Shown piece after piece: positions 32,551 through 41,533 of a stretch of 58,564 nucleotides of DNA. The notes beneath the pieces were generated by a model that had not been told where the DNA came from, did no database searches, and saw nothing but the letters and a program-made list of their open reading frames with translations. Positions within the stretch are counted from its first letter, which is position 1; each line of letters starts with the position of its first letter. The DNA is from Nannocystis exedens (GTDB lineage: Bacteria > Myxococcota_A > Polyangia > Polyangiales > Polyangiaceae). The stretch is from positions 1 to 58,564 of the forward strand of contig CAMAVR010000015.1 in NCBI GenBank assembly GCA_945861885.1. Direction: 5' to 3'. The position numbers were made by a program, and so were the translations under genes.

Positions 32551-33435
32551 ATGAATTTATCTGTTCGGGTCGACCAGGTTTCGCTTGAAGAGCGCGCTTC
32601 GGCATTGGCGACTCGTTCGCTGAAAAAAGCTTCGAAAGTCTTTGGCCTTCGCCTTGCCGTTTCGATGATGGATTTGACCACTCTCGAAGGGAAGGACACC
32701 GACGGGAAGGTCGAGGCGCTTTGTTACAAAGCGATGCTCCCTTCGCCTCGCGATCGCACTGTTGGGCACTGTGCTGCCGTTTGCGTTTATCCGAATCTTG
32801 TTTCGGTTGCCAAACGCACTCTGCGCGATAGCGGCGTTCTTGCCGCTAGCGTTGCCACTGCATTTCCCTCCGGTCAATCGCCGCTTGATGTGAAGCTCCA
32901 CGATGTGCGGCGCGCGGTTGAATTTGGCGCCGACGAGATCGACATGGTCATTGATCGCGGCGCGATGCTGTCTGGCGATTACGCCAAAGTGTTTGATGAA
33001 ATTGCCGCGGTAAAACAGGCGTGCGGCGCGGCTCATCTGAAAGTCATTTTGGAGACCGGTGAGCTCGGCTCGTACGATGTTGTCAGGCGCGCGAGCGATA
33101 TCGCGATGTCGGCAGGTGGCGATTTTATCAAGACATCGACGGGCAAAGTTCAGCCCGCGGCAACGCCCGCGGTCACGTTGCTCATGCTTCACGCGATTGC
33201 CGATCACTACCGCAAAACTGGCAAGCGAGTGGGGATGAAACCGGCCGGTGGAGTTCGTACCGCGAAGCAGGCGCTTCAGTATTTGGTGTTGGTCAAAGAG
33301 ACGCTAGGAGACGCATGGCTGTCTCCGAATCTATTTCGATTCGGGGCGAGCGCTCTCTTGAATGATGTATTGATGCAGTTGGAAAAAGAGCGAACCGGGT
33401 TGTATCCATCGATAGACGATTTCTCGAAAGATTAA
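32551..33435 (+). CDS. deoC: Deoxyribose-phosphate aldolase
   Basis: 294 residues. It is a class I TIM-barrel aldolase with the Schiff-base lysine in GGDFIKTSTGKVQP and a second catalytic lysine in GKRVGMKPAGGVRT. Other family stretches are VCVYPNLVSVAK, VATAFPSGQSPLDVK and EIDMVIDRG. It splits 2-deoxyribose-5-phosphate into glyceraldehyde-3-phosphate and acetaldehyde. The two downstream aldehyde dehydrogenase genes fit removal of acetaldehyde. The N-terminus is about 40-50 residues longer than the E. coli form, as in many actinobacterial/myxobacterial versions. It follows palindrome copy 3 after about 110 bp. Confidence 0.95.
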   Translation: MNLSVRVDQVSLEERASALATRSLKKASKVFGLRLAVSMMDLTTLEGKDTDGKVEALCYKAMLPSPRDRTVGHCAAVCVYPNLVSVAKRTLRDSGVLAASVATAFPSGQSPLDVKLHDVRRAVEFGADEIDMVIDRGAMLSGDYAKVFDEIAAVKQACGAAHLKVILETGELGSYDVVRRASDIAMSAGGDFIKTSTGKVQPAATPAVTLLMLHAIADHYRKTGKRVGMKPAGGVRTAKQALQYLVLVKETLGDAWLSPNLFRFGASALLNDVLMQLEKERTGLYPSIDDFSKD

Positions 33436-33441
33436 GGGGCC

Positions 33442-34959
33442 ATGGGCAATCAGATCGTGAATGGGCGCGATGCATCGGCGTCGCCAAGCAAAAATGCTGA
33501 TCGAGATCGGCTTGAATTCGGAAATGCGTGGGCCTACGCGCCGTCGCTTGAGTCGACTGATCACATTCGTATTCCGGCGCGGCACGAGCTTTTTATCGGC
33601 GGCAAGTGGCAGGCGCCAAAGAGCGGCGTTTACTTCGATTCAACCAGTCCAAGCACCGACGAAAAGCTATCGGAGTTCGCCGAGGCGAATGCCGAAGATG
33701 TCGATCTCGCCGTGCAAGCCGCGCGAACCGCATACGATAAATATTGGGGCAAGATGCGCGGCTCAGAGCGAGCCAAGTACATTTTTCGCATTGCGCGCGC
33801 GATTCAAGAAAAGACGCGCGAGCTCGCCATTATTGAGTCGATGGATGGCGGCAAGCCGATAAAAGAGTCGCGCGATGTCGATATGCCGCTCTCTGCGGCG
33901 CACTATTTTTATCACGCTGGCTGGGCCGACAAGCTCGAGTATGCGTTTCAGGGGCGAAAGGCTCGCCCGCTCGGTGTAGCCGCGCAGATCATTCCGTGGA
34001 ACTTCCCGTTCTTGATGGCCGCGTGGAAGATCGCGCCGGCACTCGCTTGCGGGAACACAGTCGTTCTTAAGCCGGCCGAGACAACGCCGCTCTCGGCGAT
34101 GTGGCTCGCAAAAATTTTTGAGGAGATTGAGCTCCCACCGGGAGTGGTCAATATCGTGACGGGCGCCGGGGCGACCGGTGAAGCGTTGGCGCGGCATCCG
34201 GGCGTCAACAAAGTCGCGTTTACTGGGAGCACTGATGTCGGAAAAAAGATTCAGGCGCTCCTCGCGGGGACAAAAAAGCGTCTGACGCTCGAGCTTGGCG
34301 GTAAGGCGGCGAACATTATTTTCGCCGACGCAGCAATCGACCAGGCGATCGAAGGGATCATCGGGGGGATTTACTTTAATCAAGGGCACGTCTGTTGCGC
34401 CGGGTCACGACTGCTCGTCGAAGAGAGTATTCACGATTTGGTCGTCGACAAACTTCGCGATCGCATCGCAACGATTCGCATCGGTAATCCGCTCGACAAA
34501 AATACCGATATCGGAGCGATCAATTCACGAAAGCAGCTCGACAAAATCACCCGTCTCGCAGACGCCGGTGAGCGCGACGGGGCGACGCGCTTCGCAACGA
34601 AGTGCGACTTGCCCGCGAAGGGGAATTGGTTTCCGCCGACATTCTTTACAGGGGTGAGTCAATCGAGCGTCATCGCGCGCGAAGAGATATTCGGGCCGGT
34701 TCTCGCCGTCATGACATTCCGAACACCGGAGGAGGCGCTCGAAAAAGCAAACAACACAATGTACGGCCTCTCCGCCGGCGTATGGACCGACAAAGGCGCG
34801 AAGAGCCTGTGGATGTCGCAGCGCCTGAATGCCGGCGTTATTTGGTCAAACACGTACAACAAGTTCGATCCATCCGCGCCGTTCGGCGGCTTCAAAGAGA
34901 GCGGTTTTGGGCGCGAAGGGGGCCGTCAGGGGCTTCGCGGGTATGTGGAGATCGATTGA
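33442..34959 (+). CDS. Aldehyde dehydrogenase
   Basis: 505 residues. It is an NAD(P)-dependent aldehyde dehydrogenase with the Rossmann motif VAFTGSTDVGKKI, the general base Glu in LELGGKAANIIF and the nucleophile Cys in QGHVCCAGSRLLV. Its C-terminal oligomerisation strand (NAGVIWSNTYNKFDPSAPFGGFKESGFGREGG) is typical. Preceded by deoC with 6 bp between, it probably oxidises the acetaldehyde released by DeoC. The gene's TGA overlaps the next start codon by 1 bp. Confidence 0.93.
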   Translation: MGNQIVNGRDASASPSKNADRDRLEFGNAWAYAPSLESTDHIRIPARHELFIGGKWQAPKSGVYFDSTSPSTDEKLSEFAEANAEDVDLAVQAARTAYDKYWGKMRGSERAKYIFRIARAIQEKTRELAIIESMDGGKPIKESRDVDMPLSAAHYFYHAGWADKLEYAFQGRKARPLGVAAQIIPWNFPFLMAAWKIAPALACGNTVVLKPAETTPLSAMWLAKIFEEIELPPGVVNIVTGAGATGEALARHPGVNKVAFTGSTDVGKKIQALLAGTKKRLTLELGGKAANIIFADAAIDQAIEGIIGGIYFNQGHVCCAGSRLLVEESIHDLVVDKLRDRIATIRIGNPLDKNTDIGAINSRKQLDKITRLADAGERDGATRFATKCDLPAKGNWFPPTFFTGVSQSSVIAREEIFGPVLAVMTFRTPEEALEKANNTMYGLSAGVWTDKGAKSLWMSQRLNAGVIWSNTYNKFDPSAPFGGFKESGFGREGGRQGLRGYVEID

Positions 34960-35909
34960 TGGAAGTCGGTAAAGCAGTGAAGCGGGTGATCGATCGCGTG
35001 AGCGCGGCCGAATGGCAGCCTCCAAAGGGGCGATTGCCGGTGGGTAAAACTTATAAAATGTTCGTAGGAGGAGCGTTTATTCGCTCGGAATCGGGGAGGA
35101 CTTTTCAAGTGAGTGCGATAGCTGATGTTTCGCTGGCCGATCCAGCGACCGTGAACGTTCCGCTCGGCTCCCGCAAAGATGTGCGCGACGCCGTGTTAAT
35201 TGCGAAAAATGCGCAGCCTGCCTGGTGGGGGCGGTCGGCGTACAATCGAGGCCAGATTTTGTATCGGCTCGCAGAGGTCATGGAGGCTCGTCGCGAAGAG
35301 CTGACGCAGTCACTCGTGCGAGGCGGCGCCGACAAAACGGCTCAAAGTGAAGTCGATAGCGCGATCGAGCGCACCGTCTACTATGCCGGTTTTTGCGACA
35401 AAGTAGCGGCTCTTTTGACGACACAGAGTCCGACAGGCGGCCCGCATTTTACATTTAGCGTGGCGGAGCCGATGGGTGTGGTTGGCATTGTTGCGCCGCC
35501 CCAACCTGCACTGCTAGGGCTCGTTTCATCGGTGCTTCCAGTGATTGCCGGCGGAAATACGTGCGTTGCAATCGCAAGCGAAAGCGACCCGCGAACGTCG
35601 GTGCTTTTTTGCGAGTGTTTGGCAACGAGCGATTTACCAGCCGGCGTTGTCAACGTGCTGACAGGGCAGGCCGCTGATCTTGGTGTGCAGTTGGCGAAGC
35701 ATCGCGATGTTGCCGGCATCGATTTGTGGAGCGACTCAAACGAGCTGCGCATGCAGGTCGAGCGAGATGGCGCCGAGAGCGTGAAGCGTGTCACAACACA
35801 TGACACAATGCCGACGGAGCGTTGGATCGACAGCGCAGTCGGTCAGGGGCTCGGTTGGGTCGAACGATTCGTCGAAACAAAGACGGTCTGGCATCCCGTC
35901 GGTCTTTAG
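34959..35909 (+). CDS. Short aldehyde-dehydrogenase paralogue lacking the catalytic part
   Basis: 316 residues from the ATG at 34959, overlapping the previous stop. It matches the N-terminal part of an aldehyde dehydrogenase (KTYKMFVGGAFIRSESGRTFQV…, VAEPMGVVGIVAPPQPALLGLVSSVLPVIAGGN, AGVVNVLTGQAADLGVQLAKH) but stops before the segment with the nucleophile Cys and the general base Glu. The NAD-loop VAFTGS is replaced (VAGIDLWSDS). The ending VERFVETKTVWHPVG looks like a conserved tail, so it is a short paralogue that is probably conserved, not a recent deletion. It may be a partner subunit of the full enzyme. Confidence 0.8.
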   Translation: MEVGKAVKRVIDRVSAAEWQPPKGRLPVGKTYKMFVGGAFIRSESGRTFQVSAIADVSLADPATVNVPLGSRKDVRDAVLIAKNAQPAWWGRSAYNRGQILYRLAEVMEARREELTQSLVRGGADKTAQSEVDSAIERTVYYAGFCDKVAALLTTQSPTGGPHFTFSVAEPMGVVGIVAPPQPALLGLVSSVLPVIAGGNTCVAIASESDPRTSVLFCECLATSDLPAGVVNVLTGQAADLGVQLAKHRDVAGIDLWSDSNELRMQVERDGAESVKRVTTHDTMPTERWIDSAVGQGLGWVERFVETKTVWHPVGL

Positions 35910-35921
35910 TAAGGTAACCGC

Positions 35922-36410
35922 ATGAAACCGACAATTTACAATCTTTCAGTAAAGACGATCGACGGCGCGACAAAATCGCTATTCGATTACAAAGGCGATG
36001 TGCTTTTGATCGTCAATCTCGCGTCCAAGTGCGGCTACACCCCTCAATATGCGGGGTTGGAGCAGCTTCATCGCGAATTTGGCGCGAGAGGTCTCCGCGT
36101 GCTCGGCTTCCCTGCAAACGAATTCGGCGCGCAGGAGCCGGGGACAGATGCAGAGATTAAAGACTTTTGCACGACAACATACGACGTGACATTCCCGATG
36201 TTTGCAAAAGTTGTTGCAAAGGGTGAGGGGATTGCGCCGCTCTATCGGTATTTAACGAGCGAGCAAGATGACCCGAAATTCAGCGGCGATTTACGCTGGA
36301 ATTTCACAAAATTCCTAGTGGGTCGTGACGGTCAGGTCATCGGGCGTTTTGATTCCAAAGTCGACCCAAAGAGTCCAGAGCTCATTTCCGCAATCACCGC
36401 TGCGCTCTAA
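35922..36410 (+). CDS. gpx: Glutathione peroxidase family protein
   Basis: 162 residues. It has the thioredoxin-like fold of GPx with the peroxidatic Cys in NLASKCGYTPQY, Gln/Glu partners in FPANEFGAQEPG and WNFTKFLV near the C-terminus. It reduces hydroperoxides, usually with thioredoxin or glutathione. It starts 12 bp after the short ALDH gene, likely in the deoC operon. It ends 7 bp from the convergent argB. Confidence 0.94.
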   Translation: MKPTIYNLSVKTIDGATKSLFDYKGDVLLIVNLASKCGYTPQYAGLEQLHREFGARGLRVLGFPANEFGAQEPGTDAEIKDFCTTTYDVTFPMFAKVVAKGEGIAPLYRYLTSEQDDPKFSGDLRWNFTKFLVGRDGQVIGRFDSKVDPKSPELISAITAAL

Positions 36411-36417
36411 GGGCGCC

Positions 36418-37230
36418 CTAAGGCACTAAAAGTGTTCCCACACTCCCCGGCGCCTCTACGGCGCTGAGGAGCTCTCCGGGGGCGAGGCGACCTACGATTA
36501 GGACCGACTTTACCCCTGCTGTTATCGCGTTAAAGCTCTCTTCTAACTTTGGAATCATCCCTCGCGTCACCACCCCTTCTGCGATCGCGCGAGTCCCTTC
36601 TGCGATCGACATCTTCGCGATGCGTGATGCGCTGTTGTTCACGTCGCGGAGTACTGCTGGAACGTCGGTTACCAAAACAAGCGCTTCGGCATCGACCGCC
36701 ATCGCGATCTGATTGGCGATCGTGTCGGCGTTAATGTTGAAGAGGGAGCCGTGGCGATCGGCGCCGAGACATGCGACGACCGGCGTGTAGTTTGCCGACA
36801 GCAGTAGCTCAATGAGCTTGCGGTTCACCGCGATCACGTCGCCCACGAGGCCGTAGTCGACCAGTTCATCGCTGCCGGGGACTTTTTTCGGTGGGCGGCG
36901 CTTTGCTTCTATTGTGAGACTGCTGGCACCGTGAAGGCCGACAGGGTTTGCTCCGGCGGCACAGAGTGCGGCGCATAGATCGACGTTTACTTTTCCGGCG
37001 ACCGTCATTTTCATGACGTCGAGCGTTGCTTGATCGGTCACTCTCCGCCCGCCGATCATTTTTGGTGTCTGGCCGAGTTGCTTTTGTAATTCTGTGGCTT
37101 GGGGGCCGCCGCCGTGCACCAGCACAACTTTTTGGCCGCGGTTGTGAAGCGCGGCGATATCGCTTGCAATTGACGCGAGCGCCTCGCTTTGCACGACTTC
37201 GCCGCCGAGCTTTATAACAATTGTGTTCAT
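36418..37230 (-). CDS. argB: Acetylglutamate kinase
   Basis: 270 residues. The amino-acid kinase fold is recognised in VIKLGGEVVQSE, VLVHGGGPQATELQKQLG, GLHGASSLTIEAKRR, VACLGADRHGSLFNINADTIANQIAMAVDAEALVLVTDVPAVL and GMIPKLEESFNAITAGVKSVLIVG. It phosphorylates N-acetylglutamate in arginine synthesis. There is no N-terminal helix of the arginine-sensitive type, but inhibition cannot be judged by eye. Its start overlaps the argC stop by 4 bp. Confidence 0.96.
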   Translation of the reverse strand: MNTIVIKLGGEVVQSEALASIASDIAALHNRGQKVVLVHGGGPQATELQKQLGQTPKMIGGRRVTDQATLDVMKMTVAGKVNVDLCAALCAAGANPVGLHGASSLTIEAKRRPPKKVPGSDELVDYGLVGDVIAVNRKLIELLLSANYTPVVACLGADRHGSLFNINADTIANQIAMAVDAEALVLVTDVPAVLRDVNNSASRIAKMSIAEGTRAIAEGVVTRGMIPKLEESFNAITAGVKSVLIVGRLAPGELLSAVEAPGSVGTLLVP

Positions 37231-38282
37231 GGCCAGCCGCCGGTATCAGAAAGAGCCGTTTTTTCGTCAAATCCGAACATGATGTTCATCGACTGAATCG
37301 CTTGTCCGGCGCCGCCTTTGATCAAATTGTCGGTTGCGCAAAAGCATGCGACAAGCCGCTTGCCGTTCTGCACGTCGCCGATGGTGAGCCCGACTTCGGC
37401 GTAGTTTGTCCCTTTCACGGCGGCGACTTCGGGGAGACGACGGGCCGGCACGCGCACGAACGGCTCGTTTTTGTACTGGTCGACGAAAAGCGCGCGAATG
37501 CTGTCGGGCGCGACGTCGGCATCGATGTGGGCAAACGATGTCGCGAAAATCCCCCGCGAGAGCGGCGCGCTGACCGGGACGAACGAAAGCGACAGGTCGC
37601 GCGCGCCTGCCAGATTAAGCGTTTGGGTGATTTCGGGGATATGCTGATGATCGAGCGGCTTGTAGGTTCGAAGATTGACGGAGCGCGTTGGATGATGCGT
37701 CCCTGCGGCCGGCGCAATCCCGCTCCCCGATGAGCCGGTGATTCCGACGACTTCGACCCCGCCGCTAAGGAGCCCAGCCTTTGCGAGCGGCAAAAGAGCC
37801 AGCTCAATCGTTGTCGCAAAACAGCCGGGCGATGCGACATAACGCGCTGTTCGAATGGCGCTCCGATTAAGCTCTGGCAGCCCGTAGACAAACGCGCCGT
37901 CGAGGTACTGCGCGCACGGGTGAGTCGCACCGTAATATCGCTTGTACTGCTCGGCGTCGCGCAGACGAAAATCGCCCGAAAGGTCGATAATTCGGGCATT
38001 TGTGGCCATAATTTGAGGCACTGCTTGCGCGCTTACTTTGTGCGGCAGCCCGAGAAACACTACGTCCATCCCCGTGGCGGCTTCGCTTGGAGATAGCGCT
38101 TCGAATTTCAAATCGGTTTGGCCTTCGAGCGACAAATGCACGCTAGAAATCGGCTCACCGATTGAATCGATCGACGCGACCCGCGCGAGGTCAATGCCAG
38201 GATGGGCGAGCAGTCGCCGAATCAGCTCTCCGCCGCCATAACCGCTTCCGCCAATGATCGCGGCTCGTACTTTTTCTCCCAT
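37227..38282 (-). CDS. argC: N-acetyl-gamma-glutamyl-phosphate reductase
   Basis: 351 residues from the ATG at 38282 (20 residues shorter than the open frame). The NADP-binding motif is AAIIGGSGYGGGELIRRLLAHPGI. The catalytic Cys is in YVASPGCFATTIELALLPL, and other family stretches are GITGSSGSGIAPAAGTHHPTR and TSFAHID. It reduces N-acetylglutamyl phosphate. It heads a two-gene unit with argB and is divergent from the M20 gene, 64 bp apart. Confidence 0.95.
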   Translation of the reverse strand: MGEKVRAAIIGGSGYGGGELIRRLLAHPGIDLARVASIDSIGEPISSVHLSLEGQTDLKFEALSPSEAATGMDVVFLGLPHKVSAQAVPQIMATNARIIDLSGDFRLRDAEQYKRYYGATHPCAQYLDGAFVYGLPELNRSAIRTARYVASPGCFATTIELALLPLAKAGLLSGGVEVVGITGSSGSGIAPAAGTHHPTRSVNLRTYKPLDHQHIPEITQTLNLAGARDLSLSFVPVSAPLSRGIFATSFAHIDADVAPDSIRALFVDQYKNEPFVRVPARRLPEVAAVKGTNYAEVGLTIGDVQNGKRLVACFCATDNLIKGGAGQAIQSMNIMFGFDEKTALSDTGGWP

Positions 38283-38346
38283 GGGCCGTACGTTAGCTGA
38301 ACGTAGCGATGCGTCTCGAAATTCCGTGTGATACCGTTGCAAGAAA

Positions 38347-39510
38347 ATGACGATACGAGACGCGCTGCTTCAGTTTATTGCGTCAAAGCAAAGCGAGATT
38401 GAAGAAGAGATCTCTTCGCTCGTCGAGATTAACTCGTTTACCGAAAATTCGGTCGGCGGTCGGCATGTAGGCGAGCGACTGCGCGAAATTTTTGGGGTCG
38501 CGGAGGGGCTTAGCTGCCGCGTCGAAAAAAGCGAGAAGTTTGCCGATCATCTTATTTTTTCGTCGAAGGGTGACGGTAGCGCACCGATCGCGCTCGTAGG
38601 GCATCTTGATACCGTATTTCCGCCCGGTGTTTTCGAAGGGTATCGAAGCGATGGTGAGCTGGGGCGCGGCCCCGGCGCGCTTGATATGAAGGGGGGGCTC
38701 GTCGTGATGGCGTATGCCCTAAGAGCGATCGCTGCGGTCGTCGGGCTCGAAAAAATCGCGCCAATTCGAGTGGTGATTGTCGCGGATGAAGAAATCGGAT
38801 CGCCCGAAGGGGCAGGGGTGATTGAGGGCGCTATTGCGGGTGCCCGCGCTTGCCTCGTGTTCGAGTCGGGCCGCAAAGGCGATGCGATCATCACCCGCCG
38901 CAAAGGGACGGGGTCGATGACGGCGACGGCGCACGGTAAAGCGGCCCACGCGGGGAACAACCATCGCGATGGCGTGAACGCAATTTGGGCCATGGCGCGC
39001 TTTATCGACCGCGCGCAGATGGTCACTGATTATCAAACCGGCGTGACGGTCAATGTCGGAAAAGTATCGGGCGGTCTAGGGAAGAACACCGTTCCCGACA
39101 GCGCCGAAGCGCGAGTCGATCTTCGGTACACCACGCGCGCTGAACGCACGAGCGCGGTTGCAGCTCTGGAGGCGGCGGCGGCCGACGCTGCAGCATCGAT
39201 CGCCGGTGCAAGTATTGATGTGAGCTGGGGGGTCGCCCGTCAACCGTTAGAGCGCACCGACGCCAGCGTCGCGCTAATGAACCTCTATGCCAAGCATGCA
39301 GCAAGCGTGGGGCTCGGAGCGATCGAAGCGCCGCTCATCGGTGGCGGGTCGGATGCGAGCACGGCGGGAGCGATGGGAATTCCATCGATCGACGGTCTTG
39401 GCCCGCGGGGGTCCGGGTTTCACACAAAAGAGGAGGTGATCGAGCTGTCATCGCTGGTGCCAAAAACGCAGGCGTTGGCGCTTCTGTTGGTCGATCATTT
39501 GCTCCAGTGA
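38347..39510 (+). CDS. M20-family metallopeptidase (possible deacetylase)
   Basis: 387 residues. Zinc motifs of the M20 family are present: GHLDTVFPPG, LDMKGGLVV, the general base in VADEEIGSPEGAG, and FESG. The C-terminal ligand is in GFHTKEEVIE. The overall layout resembles carboxypeptidase G2/acetylornithine deacetylase. It is divergent from argCB with a 64-bp shared region, so a role as an arginine-pathway deacylase is a reasonable inference. A general peptidase is the alternative. The 3' end lies 5 bp from the convergent gene. Confidence 0.87.
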   Translation: MTIRDALLQFIASKQSEIEEEISSLVEINSFTENSVGGRHVGERLREIFGVAEGLSCRVEKSEKFADHLIFSSKGDGSAPIALVGHLDTVFPPGVFEGYRSDGELGRGPGALDMKGGLVVMAYALRAIAAVVGLEKIAPIRVVIVADEEIGSPEGAGVIEGAIAGARACLVFESGRKGDAIITRRKGTGSMTATAHGKAAHAGNNHRDGVNAIWAMARFIDRAQMVTDYQTGVTVNVGKVSGGLGKNTVPDSAEARVDLRYTTRAERTSAVAALEAAAADAAASIAGASIDVSWGVARQPLERTDASVALMNLYAKHAASVGLGAIEAPLIGGGSDASTAGAMGIPSIDGLGPRGSGFHTKEEVIELSSLVPKTQALALLLVDHLLQ

Positions 39511-39514
39511 AGCC

Positions 39515-41311
39515 CTATTGCGAGTGGGTTAGCGGCTGAAGCAGGTGCTTTTTTAGAACGCTGACCGGGTCGTCGACATGCCGCGCATAACGTTCACAAA
39601 AACGTAAGCGCGCACTTTGCACCTGCTCGCTCGCCCACCATTCTGGCACTCTATCCCAAATTTCGGCGGTCTTTGCGGCGGCCTCTTCACCGCTTCCAAA
39701 CAGAAGCCCCGCATCGATTAGCAGTTGGTAATAAGGGCGCGCGCTGGGGCGCAGGTGCTCGAGCGGATTGAGCCAAAAACAGAGCATCGGCGTGTTTTGT
39801 GCAAGCGATTCAAGGATGCCGGTCGAATCGTACGCGTGAACAACCAGCCGACTTTTTGATATCAGTTTTTGGAGCGGGACTACGCCGTCGTCGAGCGCTA
39901 CATCGTAGCGACGATCTTCCCAACGCATTTTTTCAAAGCCGCGAAGCGAAGCATGGCTTCCGTGAAGCCGAACGATCGCCTGTCGTTGCAACTCACGCGG
40001 TAGCGTCTCGACAAATCGAAAACGCTCATGGATCGTTGCGTTAAAGTTAGCGTCGACATCCCACGGGTCCCAGCGATAGGGAATGTTGTCGTGAATGAGT
40101 ACCAGTCCGCCTCGCGGGTTGCGTTTTGGCATTCTCTTGTCGGCCGTTTTAAATATAAACGCTGGCGCGTGTTTCGGATTGCCATCGGCCCAGCCCCACG
40201 TAACAAACTTATCGCTCATGGCGACACACACCGACTCGTCCATATCGTTTGCGGTGGTTCCGTAGTTGTTCCCGTGTTGCCCGATAAAGTACGGAACGCC
40301 ATCCGAAACTTTTTCGGCTGCCCACGCTTTGAATATCTCGTTGTGGTCGAATGAGTTGGAGGTAAAAATGAATTTTGGTGTTTTGGGCCAGCCGAGCGCT
40401 TTTGTCTGCGCCAAGAGCAGATTGTAGCCTTCGAGGTAAGTCGCCGGTATCATTTCGATGACCATCGTTTTCAGAGATCGATCAAGCGCTGACCCGTCCG
40501 TTTGGAAATGGCTCATCAGCTTCGTGCGGATAAGCGGATCGGGCTTTACCGTTTGAAGCGGTGGCGTGACCCGCGATTGCGGTATCTGACCAAGGCTTAG
40601 CTCGAGCTTCATCGCGACGGTTCGCGGAAGGTAGCTATTGATGATCAGGGCGTCGTGCGAGCGACTCCCTACTCGTAGCAGCCACCCCGCCGCTTGAGCG
40701 GCGCCCGCGTAAAGTCGCGCGCGATACGGGCGAACCGCTGGGGCCGGGTGAAACGCGCGGTCGCCCCATCGCGCAAATTCGATAGGAATGTCTCCTCGCG
40801 ACCTTAGCGCGAATATTTTCGCGTAGACGATCTGGTTCCACTCGTCATCGTTAGTCGCCGAAATGAATGCCAATGCATCGGTCGTGGCGAGCGATAAGTT
40901 TGACGCATCGGGGAGCGTTACGCCTGAGACTGCGTAGTCCTCAAGCGCCAGCTCGACCGTTGCCCACCGATTGATAACGACGCCAGACGCGCGAATTAGC
41001 CAGTGCCCAATAAGAATTTGCCAATAGCGCAAGCTATGCCGCGTTCCGTGAAACTCGTTTAGCATGTTGGCCAAATCGACAAGCAAATTGGCGGCGAGCG
41101 CTTTTGTGCGCGCGAGGTCGCGCTCTTTCTGCAGAGAGTCGAGCCCATAAGGCTCGGCGACGATTGCGTCTAAGTTGTGCCACACGCTTCGGCGATCGTA
41201 GCGCCGGCACCACTCGCCCAAAAAAAGGACGGGTCGGTCAAACTTCCAGCTCCGTTCGTCGGCAGAAACGATCAGATGCCGTGGGACGGTATCGCGTTTT
41301 CCCTGAGTCAT
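39515..41311 (-). CDS. LIC12162-family (TIGR04331-like) protein
   Basis: 598 residues from the ATG at 41311. Near the N-terminus HLIVSADERSWKFDRPVLFLGEWCRRYDRR and the middle NEFHGTRHSLRYWQILIGHWL, TSNSFDHNEIFKAWAAEKVSDGVPYFIGQHGNNYG and the C-terminal KSRLVVHAYDSTGILESLAQNTPMLCFW match what I recall of the LIC12162/TIGR04331 family. Those proteins are putative transferases in surface-sugar clusters, with a GT-B-like C-terminal domain. No glycan cluster accompanies it here. Function is otherwise unknown. Confidence 0.8.
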   Translation of the reverse strand: MTQGKRDTVPRHLIVSADERSWKFDRPVLFLGEWCRRYDRRSVWHNLDAIVAEPYGLDSLQKERDLARTKALAANLLVDLANMLNEFHGTRHSLRYWQILIGHWLIRASGVVINRWATVELALEDYAVSGVTLPDASNLSLATTDALAFISATNDDEWNQIVYAKIFALRSRGDIPIEFARWGDRAFHPAPAVRPYRARLYAGAAQAAGWLLRVGSRSHDALIINSYLPRTVAMKLELSLGQIPQSRVTPPLQTVKPDPLIRTKLMSHFQTDGSALDRSLKTMVIEMIPATYLEGYNLLLAQTKALGWPKTPKFIFTSNSFDHNEIFKAWAAEKVSDGVPYFIGQHGNNYGTTANDMDESVCVAMSDKFVTWGWADGNPKHAPAFIFKTADKRMPKRNPRGGLVLIHDNIPYRWDPWDVDANFNATIHERFRFVETLPRELQRQAIVRLHGSHASLRGFEKMRWEDRRYDVALDDGVVPLQKLISKSRLVVHAYDSTGILESLAQNTPMLCFWLNPLEHLRPSARPYYQLLIDAGLLFGSGEEAAAKTAEIWDRVPEWWASEQVQSARLRFCERYARHVDDPVSVLKKHLLQPLTHSQ

Positions 41312-41533
41312 ATCGGAGCGCTCCGAGCGCCCACAGTAGCCGCTCCAGACGAGCCGTGTTGTCGATAGTTGCGGGTACTCCGCTCTCAAGTGTCGAGATA
41401 GGACGATATCGAATTCTAATATCGCGACGTCTCATTTCAAACTCAAGAGCGGCGTCAGCAGAATCTCCAGCAATAGTAAGGGGCCCCATTGAACCGCCTG
41501 GACCGTTAACTTCAAGGCCGAGTTAGGAATGCA

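Noticed and set aside
34602..34958. N-terminal extension of the short ALDH frame
   Set aside because: Overlaps the full-length ALDH gene in another frame. Arg-rich and not ALDH-like. The ATG at 34959 gives the homologous start.
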